DNA of 10,176 nt from Trueperaceae bacterium (GCA_007130355.1 SLSQ01000032.1:1-10176), one strand, 5' to 3'. Shown: positions 1 through 7,720, counted from the stretch's first letter. A program made the numbers and translations. Notes: a model not told the origin generated them from the letters alone.

Positions 1-141
1 CCCGTGCCGTGCCAGCAGCGCACCGCTGCGGCGCGTGTCCTCGGCGGCGACCACGTCGGCGTCGCGCAGCACGGCGAGGGCCCGGAGGGTGACGTCGTCG
101 AGCGCGCCGATCGGGGTGGGGACCAGGATCAGGCGGCTCAC
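1..141 (-). CDS. rsmI: RsmI, 16S rRNA (cytidine-1402-2'-O)-methyltransferase, N-terminal part
   Basis: The first 47 codons are present and the rest lies beyond the left edge. The translation starts (V/M)SRLILVPTPIGALDDVTLR and continues through VLRDADVVAAEDTR. This is the characteristic N-terminus of RsmI, with the PTPIGNLxD-type loop (Ala replaces the usual Asn) and the AAEDTR motif of the tetrapyrrole-methylase fold. The enzyme uses S-adenosylmethionine to methylate the 2'-O of C1402 in the decoding centre of 16S rRNA. The start is GTG at 141-139. It overlaps the stop codon of the upstream small gene as GTGA, so the two are probably translationally coupled. Family assignment is secure from the N-terminal motifs; the C-terminal part cannot be judged. 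Confidence 0.9.
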   Translation of the reverse strand, partial: MSRLILVPTPIGALDDVTLRALAVLRDADVVAAEDTRRSGALLARHG

Positions 142-338
142 GAACCGCTGCCGACCGGTTCCGGACGGACCCGGGCCCGGCTGCGGCGTCGAGGGTTCCG
201 GGTCAGCGCCGAGCGGAGGGCGGCGCGCACCAGCTCCGCTTCTCCGACCGTGACGGTGACCTGGGCGCCTTCGGGGAGCCGCACCCCCTCCTCGAGCCGG
301 ACCACGCCGGAGCGGACCACGCCGCGGTAGGCGCGCAT
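138..338 (-). CDS. Small beta-rich protein resembling DUF104 / antitoxin-like family, upstream of rsmI
   Basis: This 66-residue protein begins MRAYRGVVRSGVVRLEEGVR and continues LPEGAQVTVTV. The pattern 'short strand - G(V)V - L - G - LPEG - V-V-V' is typical of the small swapped-hairpin or AbrB-like proteins grouped as DUF104/AF2212-like antitoxins. Residues 32-48 may be helical, and the tail from about residue 49 is rich in Arg and probably disordered. The ATG at 338 is preceded by GGAG six bases upstream. Its stop overlaps the rsmI GTG, so both genes share one mRNA and translation is likely coupled. No PIN-domain or other toxin gene adjoins it on the visible side, so an antitoxin role is not supported. 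Function is unknown; a nucleic-acid-binding role is only a guess from the fold resemblance. Confidence 0.6.
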   Translation of the reverse strand: MRAYRGVVRSGVVRLEEGVRLPEGAQVTVTVGEAELVRAALRSALTRNPRRRSRARVRPEPVGSGS

Positions 339-339
339 G

Positions 340-384
340 TCAGGCTCCAGGGCCGTCCAGGTGCGGATGAGGGGCGCCGTTCAC
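340..384 (-). CDS. Possible 14-codon leader peptide before the rsmI unit
   Basis: On the minus strand a GTG at 384-382 lies six bases after an extended -10 box and opens a frame encoding (M)NGAPHPHLDGPGA. The TGA stop at 342-340 is one base before the ATG of the small gene at 338. If transcription starts at or near the GTG, this would be a leaderless short ORF whose termination delivers ribosomes to the next start. It is equally possible that this stretch is simply a 46-base 5' untranslated leader. There is no homology evidence. Confidence 0.2.
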   Translation of the reverse strand: MNGAPHPHLDGPGA

Positions 385-390
385 GGATCC

Positions 391-399
391 AGCGTAGCA
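391..399 (-). promoter_or_regulatory. Extended -10 promoter for the small gene-rsmI unit
   Basis: Read on the minus strand, 399-391 is TGC-TACGCT, matching an extended -10 (TGn followed by TAnnnT). No good -35 hexamer is visible 16-18 bases upstream, which is common when an extended -10 is present. The predicted start of transcription falls near 384. The promoter is back to back with that of the sulfur transporter unit and shares the same 124-base intergenic region. Confidence 0.45.
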
Positions 400-426
400 C
401 CCGCCGGACCGTCGTTCGCCGGGACC

Positions 427-455
427 TTGCACGCTCCGGAACGCTCGGGTAGGGT
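427..455 (+). promoter_or_regulatory. Leaderless promoter of the sulfur transporter-cstR unit
   Basis: TTGCAC (427-432), a 17-base spacer, then TAGGGT (450-455) form a sigma70-type pair with ideal spacing. The ATG at 463 comes only seven bases after the -10 box, and no Shine-Dalgarno sequence precedes it, so the transcript probably starts at or within a base or two of the ATG. The -35 agrees with TTGACA in its first three positions. The -10 overlaps a repeat that may bind the repressor encoded at the end of the unit. Confidence 0.6.
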
Positions 456-469
456 ACCCCCCATGGGTA
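455..469 (+). promoter_or_regulatory. Candidate CsoR/CstR-type operator over the pmpA start codon
   Basis: TACCC at 455-459 and GGGTA at 465-469 are perfect inverted arms separated by five bases. The half-sites, a G/C run closed by TA, resemble the G-tract operators bound by CsoR-family tetramers. The element overlaps the last base of the -10 box and covers the ATG at 463-465, where a bound repressor would block transcription. An overlapping palindrome, GGGTACCC, lies at 452-459. The repressor is inferred to be the CsoR-family protein encoded at 1589-1900. Confidence 0.45.
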
Positions 470-1038
470 TTTTTGACGCCTTGACCTCCCCTTGGCCGTG
501 GTACGTGGCCGGTCCGCTGATCGGCCTCACCGTCCCCCTCCTCCTCCTGCTCGGCGACAAGTGGTTCGGCGTGTCCTCGAGCCTGCGGCACGCCTGCGCG
601 GTGGTGCCGAGCCGGATCCCGTTCTTCCGCTACGACTGGCGCTCGGTCGGAGGCTGGAACCTCGCCTTCGCCCTCGGCATCGTGGCCGGCGGATTCGTGG
701 GCGGCGTGCTGCTCGCGAACCCCGAACCGCTTCGGGTGGCCGCCTCGACCACCGCCGACCTGGCCGCCCTGGGCGTCGCCGTCGACGGCGGACTGGCGCC
801 CGAAGCGCTCTTCTCGGTGGCCGCCCTGAGCGACCCGCGCGTCTGGGCGATCCTGCTGGGCGGCGGCTTCCTGGTCGGCTTCGGCGCCCGCTACGCCGGC
901 GGTTGCACCTCCGGCCACGCGATCAGCGGCCTCTCGAACCTGCAGCTCCCGTCGCTGGTGGCGGTGGTCGGGTTCTTCGTCGGCGGACTGGCGATGACGC
1001 ACCTGCTCCTCCCGCTCCTGCTCGGCGGAGGCGCCTGA
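463..1038 (+). CDS. YeeE/YedE-family sulfur transporter subunit, PmpA-like half
   Basis: This 191-residue integral membrane protein has hydrophobic segments at about residues 15-31, 65-85, 126-143 and 163-188. The hallmark is YAGGCTSGH at about 144-152, with Cys148, the conserved motif of the YeeE/YedE (TsuA/PmpA) family that passes thiosulfate or related sulfur species through a Cys-lined pore. A further Cys45 lies in LRHAC. Full-length YeeE/YedE proteins contain two such halves; here the second half is the next gene, which overlaps the stop by one base (TGATG), implying coupled synthesis of partners. The ATG at 463 is chosen because it follows a -10 box by seven bases and starts just before the first membrane segment; an in-frame ATG at 337 would lie upstream of this promoter. 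The exact substrate (thiosulfate, sulfide or persulfide-linked sulfur) cannot be told from sequence. Confidence 0.85.
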   Translation: MGIFDALTSPWPWYVAGPLIGLTVPLLLLLGDKWFGVSSSLRHACAVVPSRIPFFRYDWRSVGGWNLAFALGIVAGGFVGGVLLANPEPLRVAASTTADLAALGVAVDGGLAPEALFSVAALSDPRVWAILLGGGFLVGFGARYAGGCTSGHAISGLSNLQLPSLVAVVGFFVGGLAMTHLLLPLLLGGGA

Positions 1039-1547
1039 TGGACGCTCCCCGCACCGACGCCCGTAGCGCCCCCCGCCCCCGTGCGCACGACCGTGGCCAA
1101 GACCGCGCCGCGGCCACGCCCCGCGCCTGGCTCGCCCTCCTCCCCTACCTCCTCGCCGGCACCGTGTTCGGATTCATCGCGGTCCGCAGCGAGATCATCT
1201 CCTGGTACCGGATCCAAGAGATGTTCCGCTTCCAGAGCTTCCACATGTACGGCGTGATCGGCTCCGCCGTCCTGGTCGGCGTCCTGGCCGTGTGGATCCT
1301 GAAGCGGACGAACGCCCGCACCGTCTCCGGCGCGCCGATCCACTACCCGGACAAGGACCGCACCTGGACCCGCTACATCCTCGGCGGCACCGCCTTCGGG
1401 CTCGGCTGGGGCCTGGTCGGCGCCTGCCCGGGACCGATCTACGCCCTGATCGGAGCCGGCCTGCCCGCCTTCGGCGTCGTCCTGGTCGGGGCCCTGATCG
1501 GGACCTGGACGTACGGAGCGCTCGCCGACCGCCTTCCCCACGGCTGA
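1038..1547 (+). CDS. YeeE/YedE-family sulfur transporter subunit, PmpB-like half (DUF6691 type)
   Basis: This 169-residue membrane protein has hydrophobic segments at about 31-49, 70-88, 112-130 and 138-161. The conserved motif WGLVGACPGPIYALIGAG contains Cys130, the hallmark of the second half of split YeeE/YedE transporters and the partner of the GGCTSGH half encoded just upstream. The ATG at 1038 overlaps the upstream TGA by one base. The first 28 or so residues are a hydrophilic stretch rich in Ala, Arg, Asp and Pro that most relatives would not need, so it may be a poorly conserved cytoplasmic tail. The two proteins are presumed to form one transport unit in the cytoplasmic membrane. The downstream regulator follows after 41 bases. 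Confidence 0.82.
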   Translation: MDAPRTDARSAPRPRAHDRGQDRAAATPRAWLALLPYLLAGTVFGFIAVRSEIISWYRIQEMFRFQSFHMYGVIGSAVLVGVLAVWILKRTNARTVSGAPIHYPDKDRTWTRYILGGTAFGLGWGLVGACPGPIYALIGAGLPAFGVVLVGALIGTWTYGALADRLPHG

Positions 1548-1588
1548 GGAACGACGCCGTGGCCGCCGCCGACCGGAAAGGAACGCCC

Positions 1589-1900
1589 GTGGACGAACGC
1601 GCCACCGTACGCACCCGAGACGACGCCCCCGCCCCGTTCGCCGTCGACGCCGCTGAGAAACGCCGGCTGCTGAACCGGCTGAAGCGCCTGGAGGGCCAGG
1701 TGCGCGGCCTGCAGCGGATGATCGACGAGGAACGCCCCTGCAAGGACATCCTGACCCTGCTGTCCGGCGTCCGGTCCGCCCTCGACGCGACCGGCGACGA
1801 GGTGCTCTCCGCCTACCTGCGTCGCTGTCAGGCCGACTTCGCGCAGGGCGAGGGCGACGTCGGCGACCTGCTCGCGGCGGTGCGGTTGGCCCGCGGCTGA
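1589..1900 (+). CDS. CsoR-family repressor, CstR-like persulfide sensor
   Basis: This 103-residue all-helical regulator has the DUF156 core KRRLLNRLKRLEGQVRGLQR at about 24-43, then RPCKDILTLLSGVRSALDA and LSAYLRRC. Cys51 and Cys80 are 29 residues apart, the spacing of the two sensing cysteines in this family. The copper-binding His of CsoR, four residues before the second Cys, is Tyr76 here. With the C-K-D sequence after the first Cys, this favours the CstR group, which senses persulfides or polysulfides by cross-linking its two cysteines, over copper or formaldehyde sensors. The neighbouring YeeE/YedE pair supports a sulfur role. The GTG at 1589 is chosen for the AAAGGA six bases upstream. 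The roughly 20-residue N-terminal extension is longer than usual. It probably represses its own unit through the repeat at 455-469. Confidence 0.82.
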   Translation: MDERATVRTRDDAPAPFAVDAAEKRRLLNRLKRLEGQVRGLQRMIDEERPCKDILTLLSGVRSALDATGDEVLSAYLRRCQADFAQGEGDVGDLLAAVRLARG

Positions 1901-1913
1901 GGCGAAGCCGGCG

Positions 1914-3080
1914 TCAGGGCGACGCGGCGGTCCGATAGATGCGCTGCTGCAGGCCGACGCCGGGATAGTAGAACGCCAGGATCCGGCCGTAGTCGTAGCC
2001 CCGTTCGGCCAGCGCCCGGGCGCCGTACTGACTCATGCCCACCCCGTGGCCCCAGCCGTCGCCCCGCACGGAAAGCGAACCGGTCACGACGATGCGGGTC
2101 GACTTGAGTCCGGCGTCGCGCAGCACGCGCGTGAGCGCCGGACCCTCGACCACCGCGCGCCCGGAGCTCCCGTCGAACGCCACCCGCGCCACGCGGCCGG
2201 AACCGCTGCGCTCGAGCACCGTCAGGCCGTCCGGCGTGCCGACCGAGGCGCCCTCGGACGCCAGCGCCGCGGCCAGCCGCGACGGGTCCAGGTCCGCGCT
2301 CCACGCCCGGTGGGGCGAGACGACCGGCACGTCGGTCCGCGACGGCAGGTACGGCAGGGCGCGTCCCCATACCTCGGCCGACGACGCCACCACGCCGCCC
2401 GAGTCGGCGTGGTAGTAGGCGGCGGCAGGGACGCCGTTCACGGCGATCACGATCCCCTCCGTCTCGGCGACCGCCCGGTCGCTGCGCGGATGCTCGGCGG
2501 CCACGCCGCGGTAGACCTGGCACCGGTCGGTGGCGCACAGGTCGTACGCGCCGGTCGGATCGAGCGACGCGAGGGTATAGCTGCGGGCGGCGACCGCCTG
2601 CGCCTTGAGCGCTTCGAGCGGCCACGACGCCGACATCTCCGCCGGGACCACCCCGCGCAAGTACGCCTCGAGCGGCAGCGCGTTGACGAGCCGGAGTCCG
2701 CCCTCGACCGCTTCGACCCGCAGGCCGCCCCGGAAGACGCGCCCGTCGTGGGCGATCGTGCCGCCGTCGGGGGTCAGTTCGATCCAAGCGCCGACCGGAT
2801 GGGCGCGCGCGCCGCTCCCCGCCACGATGGCGCCGTCCTCGGCGTACAGCGGCCACGCCAGGCCGTGCGCCGCCCCGTGGGCGCCGCGGGGCGTGCGGAC
2901 GTGGTGCGGTCCCTCGATCTCGATGCGGGCGGCCGGAAGCGCCTCGTCGAGCAGGACGCGGACGGTGGGTCCGGAGGCGAGCGGCTGCGCGACGACCGTG
3001 GATGCGGGCGCCGCTGCGAACGCCGCGGCGAGGAGGAGGAGCCGAGCGGCGACCGCCCACGCGCGAAGCGCGCGGGTCAA
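1914..3080 (-). CDS. Secreted SpoIID/LytB-domain protein
   Basis: This 388-residue exported protein has a hydrophobic signal sequence at about 8-31, probably cut after the VVA of ASTVVA. The SpoIID/LytB domain covers about 120-380. It shows LPLEAYLRGVVPAEM (Glu148 matches the catalytic Glu of SpoIID), SWPLEALKAQAVAARSYTL, HADSGG at 224-229, and GWGHGVGMSQYGA at 342-354 with YDYGRILAFYYPGV. SpoIID is a lytic transglycosylase acting on glycan strands lacking stem peptides; in non-sporulating bacteria such proteins are thought to act in septal or general wall remodelling. The start is TTG at 3080, overlapping the upstream stop as TTGA; no in-frame ATG or GTG lies near. It ends 13 bases from the convergent cstR-like gene, leaving no room for a separate terminator. 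Nothing indicates endospore formation. Confidence 0.88.
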   Translation of the reverse strand: MTRALRAWAVAARLLLLAAAFAAAPASTVVAQPLASGPTVRVLLDEALPAARIEIEGPHHVRTPRGAHGAAHGLAWPLYAEDGAIVAGSGARAHPVGAWIELTPDGGTIAHDGRVFRGGLRVEAVEGGLRLVNALPLEAYLRGVVPAEMSASWPLEALKAQAVAARSYTLASLDPTGAYDLCATDRCQVYRGVAAEHPRSDRAVAETEGIVIAVNGVPAAAYYHADSGGVVASSAEVWGRALPYLPSRTDVPVVSPHRAWSADLDPSRLAAALASEGASVGTPDGLTVLERSGSGRVARVAFDGSSGRAVVEGPALTRVLRDAGLKSTRIVVTGSLSVRGDGWGHGVGMSQYGARALAERGYDYGRILAFYYPGVGLQQRIYRTAASP

Positions 3081-3496
3081 AGGTCGGCCCCGCTCGGGAA
3101 CCGCACCTGGAACGTGCCGGACGCCTCGCGGAAGCGCAGCTCGACCTCGTACCGACCGTGCCCCTCGTCGAACGTCCGCGTCATGTTCAGCGCCTGACCG
3201 CGCAGGAAGGTCTGTTCGAAGATCACGCGCGGCGTCTCGGGCGGCCGGTTCGTCTGGAAGCTGCCCATGTCCTGGTGCACGATCCGGACCTCGACCTCGC
3301 CGGCACGGACGCGGCCGCGAAGGCCGATCTCCATCTGCGGCGCCCGGACCGTCTGCCGTTCGGTCGCCACCGCGCCGTCGCGCTTGTACACCATCACCGG
3401 CGTGCTGCCGGCGATTCCGACGTTCCAACCGATCGTCTCGCCGACGACGAAGAACACGATCACGGCGAAGACCAGGAATCCGAGCAGGTCGCGCAT
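3077..3496 (-). CDS. Small membrane-anchored protein of unknown function, coupled to the SpoIID-like gene
   Basis: This 139-residue protein has one N-terminal hydrophobic segment (about 4-27, LLGFLVFAVIVFFVVGETIG), followed by a mostly beta-strand domain with a basic, amphipathic pattern and no cysteines. The segment looks like an uncleaved anchor placing the rest outside the membrane. No family is recognised. The gene starts six bases after a -10-like TAGGCT and lacks a clear Shine-Dalgarno sequence. Its TGA overlaps the TTG of the SpoIID-domain gene by two bases, so the products are probably made together and may act together at the cell wall. That functional link is inference from coupling only. 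Confidence 0.75.
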   Translation of the reverse strand: MRDLLGFLVFAVIVFFVVGETIGWNVGIAGSTPVMVYKRDGAVATERQTVRAPQMEIGLRGRVRAGEVEVRIVHQDMGSFQTNRPPETPRVIFEQTFLRGQALNMTRTFDEGHGRYEVELRFREASGTFQVRFPSGADL

Positions 3497-3502
3497 GGTC
3501 CT

Positions 3503-3508
3503 AGCCTA
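3503..3508 (-). promoter_or_regulatory. -10 box of the membrane protein-SpoIID unit
   Basis: Minus-strand TAGGCT at 3508-3503 is followed after six bases by the ATG at 3496, the spacing expected for a leaderless mRNA. A convincing -35 is not visible; TTCACG at 3536-3531 is 22 bases away, which is too far. The box sits between the hairpin after aconitase and this gene, so the two-gene unit can be transcribed independently of aconitase. Confidence 0.4.
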
Positions 3509-3535
3509 CTGGGTCCGGGCGCGTGCGCGGCGTGA

Positions 3536-3575
3536 ACGATCCCGCGCCCCGGCGAGCAGCGGGGCGCGGGATCGT
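3536..3575 (-). terminator. Strong hairpin terminator after aconitase
   Basis: A perfect 15-base inverted repeat occupies 3536-3550 and 3561-3575 (ACGATCCCGCGCCCC and its complement), and one more inner G-C pair leaves an eight-base loop. It begins 23 bases beyond the aconitase stop. On the transcribed strand it is followed by TTCACG and not by a T run, so it is either a non-canonical intrinsic terminator of a G+C-rich genome or an mRNA 3'-end stabiliser. It also shields the next leftward unit from read-through. Confidence 0.7.
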
Positions 3576-3598
3576 ACCTCGGTCGGTCGGCGCGGCGT

Positions 3599-6316
<2,718 letters not shown>

Positions 6317-6334
6317 GTGACCTCCATGCGCGGA

Positions 6335-6407
6335 CCCCGCGGCGCGGGGGCGATGCGACGGGACCGGCGGGCGGGAGCGTCGCCGCGGCGCGGCGCATGC
6401 GGTCCCG
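6335..6407 (-). other. Hairpin-rich leader upstream of acnA
   Basis: If acnA is transcribed from the divergent region near 6455-6480, its leader would be about 140 bases and strongly folded. CCCCGC (6335-6340) pairs with GCGGGG (6344-6349), ending nine bases before the GGAGGT ribosome site. A larger stem pairs CGGGACCG (6359-6366) with CGGTCCCG (6400-6407). No known riboswitch or Fe-responsive element is recognised, and chance folding is likely at this base composition. Confidence 0.25.
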
Positions 6408-6448
6408 GCGGCTCGGACCCGGCCGCTCCTGACCGAAGTGTCGTACGC

Positions 6449-6475
6449 TTCAACGTGATATGGGAGCTCCAGAAT
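6449..6475 (+). promoter_or_regulatory. Possible leaderless promoter of the winged-helix gene
   Basis: TTCAAC (6449-6454) and CAGAAT (6470-6475), 15 bases apart, give a weak sigma70-like pair. The ATG at 6484 follows the -10-like box by eight bases. Both boxes are embedded in the palindrome at 6452-6481, so a protein bound there would block this promoter. The match is poor in the -35 and the spacer is short. An alternative -10 is TACGCT (6444-6449), ahead of an ATG at 6460. No clear acnA promoter was found on the other strand. Confidence 0.3.
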
Positions 6476-6481
6476 CACATT
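6452..6481. promoter_or_regulatory. 30-base interrupted palindrome, probable operator between acnA and its divergent regulator
   Basis: The dyad reads AA-n-GTGAT-n3-GGAG / CTCC-n3-ATCAC-n-TT, centred between 6466 and 6467. Eleven of fifteen positions are symmetric, and the block is A/T-richer than its surroundings. It ends two bases before the ATG at 6484. Its size and two-fold symmetry suit a dimeric winged-helix protein, and the adjacent gene encodes one, so self-regulation and possibly control of acnA is inferred. Confidence 0.5.
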
Positions 6482-6483
6482 CG

Positions 6484-7176
6484 ATGGAACGGACCGACCC
6501 CGCCCGAGGACCCGCACCGCCTCCCGACGGGCGCACCGAGATCGTGCACGACGGCGCCCGCGCCGCCCTCCTGCTCGACGCCCGCACCCGAAGGCAGCTC
6601 GAACCGTTCCTCGGCCGCGCCCGCAGCGTCGGCGAGGTCGCGCGCGCCACGCGGGAGAAGCCGAACACGGTGCTCGCCCGCGTCCGCCGCCTGGTCGCCG
6701 CCGGCGTCCTCGCCGAGGTCGGCCGCCGGCCTCGACGCGGCCGGCCGATCCGCCTCTACCGCGCGGTCGCCGACGTGTTCTTCGTGCCGTTCGAAGCGAG
6801 CCCCGCCGGCACCCTCGAAGAGGCGCTCGCCGAACGGGAGGCGTGGGCGCAGCGCCTCCTCCGCCGCAGCGTGGTGCGCGCCCGGCGCGAAGCGCTCGGC
6901 GCCTGGGGCACCCGCATCTACCGCGACGAGCGCGGTCGCGTGCAGGTCCAGATGGCGGTCCGGCCGGACGCGAACGCGACCACGCTCGATCCGGGCGGAC
7001 CGGCGGTCCTCTCCGCCTGGCGCGACCGGCTCGAGCTCGACTACGAGGACGCCAAGGAGCTGCAGCGGGAGCTGTTCGACCTGCTGCTCCGCTACCAGCG
7101 TCGGCGCGGCGCGCAACGGTACGTCGCCCACCTCGGCCTGGCGCCGGTCGCACCGGACGACGACGAGGGCGCCTGA
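6484..7176 (+). CDS. Winged-helix DNA-binding protein divergent from acnA
   Basis: This 230-residue soluble protein carries a winged helix-turn-helix at about residues 35-95. The helices are LDARTRRQLEPFL, SVGEVARATREKP and NTVLARVRRLVAAGVLAEVG; the recognition helix is followed by a very basic wing, RRPRRGRPIRLYRA. This arrangement is like ArsR- or MarR-type repressors, but the family is not identified. The C-terminal half (about 105-215) is helical and charged, probably for dimerisation or ligand binding, with no cysteine or obvious metal site. The start is taken at 6484, directly after the palindrome; the in-frame ATG at 6460 would add eight residues and lie inside it. Placement suggests it senses central-metabolism state and controls itself and perhaps aconitase. 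That role is inference. Confidence 0.72.
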   Translation: MERTDPARGPAPPPDGRTEIVHDGARAALLLDARTRRQLEPFLGRARSVGEVARATREKPNTVLARVRRLVAAGVLAEVGRRPRRGRPIRLYRAVADVFFVPFEASPAGTLEEALAEREAWAQRLLRRSVVRARREALGAWGTRIYRDERGRVQVQMAVRPDANATTLDPGGPAVLSAWRDRLELDYEDAKELQRELFDLLLRYQRRRGAQRYVAHLGLAPVAPDDDEGA

Positions 7177-7180
7177 CGCC

Positions 7181-7208
7181 GCGCCGCGCGGCCCGAGTCG
7201 GGCGGCGC
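7181..7208 (+). terminator. Weak hairpin after the winged-helix gene
   Basis: GCCCG (7191-7195) pairs with CGGGC (7199-7203) around a three-base loop. GCGCC (7181-7185) can pair with GGCGC (7204-7208) outside a five-base bulge. It starts four bases after the stop codon and has no T run. It may be a terminator, or merely reflect the high G+C content. Confidence 0.25.
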
Positions 7209-7266
7209 ACGGCGGCAGGGACCACGTCCGTCCGCCGCGCCTCACCCCCGCCGTCCGCCACGGCCG

Positions 7267-7275
7267 TACTATGGT
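7267..7275 (+). promoter_or_regulatory. -10 region of the lipoprotein gene
   Basis: TACTAT (7267-7272) and the overlapping TATGGT (7270-7275) lie nine and six bases before the ATG at 7282. Both match TAnnnT, and the short distance with no Shine-Dalgarno sequence suggests a leaderless or near-leaderless mRNA. No convincing -35 hexamer lies 16-18 bases upstream. Confidence 0.45.
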
Positions 7276-7281
7276 GGGCGT

Positions 7282-7632
7282 ATGAACGCACCCCGCGCCG
7301 CGCTCGCGGCCCTGTTCGCCTTCGGTCTGCTCCTCGCCGCGTGCGCCCCCGGCACCCGCGGCGACCCCGAAACGGTCCGTCCCCCGCTCGACGAAGCCCG
7401 GCTGCGGCCGGTCGAACGCACCGCCTGGGAGGCGTGGCTGCTGATGGAGATCCAGCGCCTGCGCAGCGGCCTCTACTCGACCCAGGCCCTGATCGACCTG
7501 ACCCTGCCCCGCGGCGTCCGGTGGACGGTGGTCGACTTCAGCGGCGACGACTACGCGCTGATCGTCACCTCCGACGACGAGGACGGGGACGGCGTCCGCG
7601 TCACCCCCGAAGGCGTCCGCCCCGCCGGCTGA
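7282..7632 (+). CDS. Small lipoprotein with a pilin-like C-terminal region
   Basis: This 116-residue protein has a type II signal peptide: a hydrophobic stretch ALAALFAFGLLLAAC with lipobox LLAAC and acylated Cys21. The mature part has a predicted helix around 41-62 (LRPVERTAWEAWLLMEIQRL). It is followed by SGLYSTQALIDLTLPRGVRW, then TVVDFSGDDYALIVTSDD. That order (helix, short 'GxYs' turn, 'P-GV-x-V' strand, 'GDDYAL' strand) recalls the globular domain of small type IV pilin-like proteins, where Y-T/S and GY-T/A-A turns recur. The resemblance is by eye, and no prepilin peptidase site is present. It may be an outer-envelope lipoprotein with a pilin-derived fold. It has its own promoter and is followed by a hairpin. 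Confidence 0.75.
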   Translation: MNAPRAALAALFAFGLLLAACAPGTRGDPETVRPPLDEARLRPVERTAWEAWLLMEIQRLRSGLYSTQALIDLTLPRGVRWTVVDFSGDDYALIVTSDDEDGDGVRVTPEGVRPAG

Positions 7633-7640
7633 ACCCACGC

Positions 7641-7665
7641 GGCGCCGTCCGCCACGGACGACGCC
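7641..7665 (+). terminator. Hairpin terminator after the lipoprotein gene
   Basis: GGCG-C-CGTCCG (7641-7651) pairs with CGGACG-A-CGCC (7655-7665) around the loop CCA, giving ten pairs with one C/A mismatch. It begins eight bases after the stop codon and is followed by CGTTCCTCC, only weakly T-rich. The next gene has its own ribosome site but no obvious promoter in the remaining 67 bases, so partial read-through is possible. Confidence 0.5.
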
Positions 7666-7720
7666 CGTTCCTCCCCATCGAACGCCCCGAAGGACGCACG
7701 ACGTCACGCCCCATTCCGCC

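Noticed and set aside
138..338. Toxin-antitoxin pair
   Set aside because: The small protein is antitoxin-like, but its coupled neighbour is RsmI and no toxin gene is visible in the window.
1589..1900. Copper-sensing CsoR or formaldehyde-sensing FrmR
   Set aside because: The His ligand position is Tyr76, and there is no copper chaperone, copper ATPase or formaldehyde dehydrogenase nearby. The sulfur transporter context favours a CstR-like role.
1894..1910. Terminator between the convergent cstR-like and SpoIID genes
   Set aside because: Only a five-pair stem (CGGCT/AGCCG) overlapping the cstR-like stop codon is possible, and the gap between stops is 13 bases. This is too weak to call.
1914..3080. 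Evidence for endospore formation
   Set aside because: SpoIID/LytB domains occur widely in non-sporulating bacteria, and no other sporulation gene is present.
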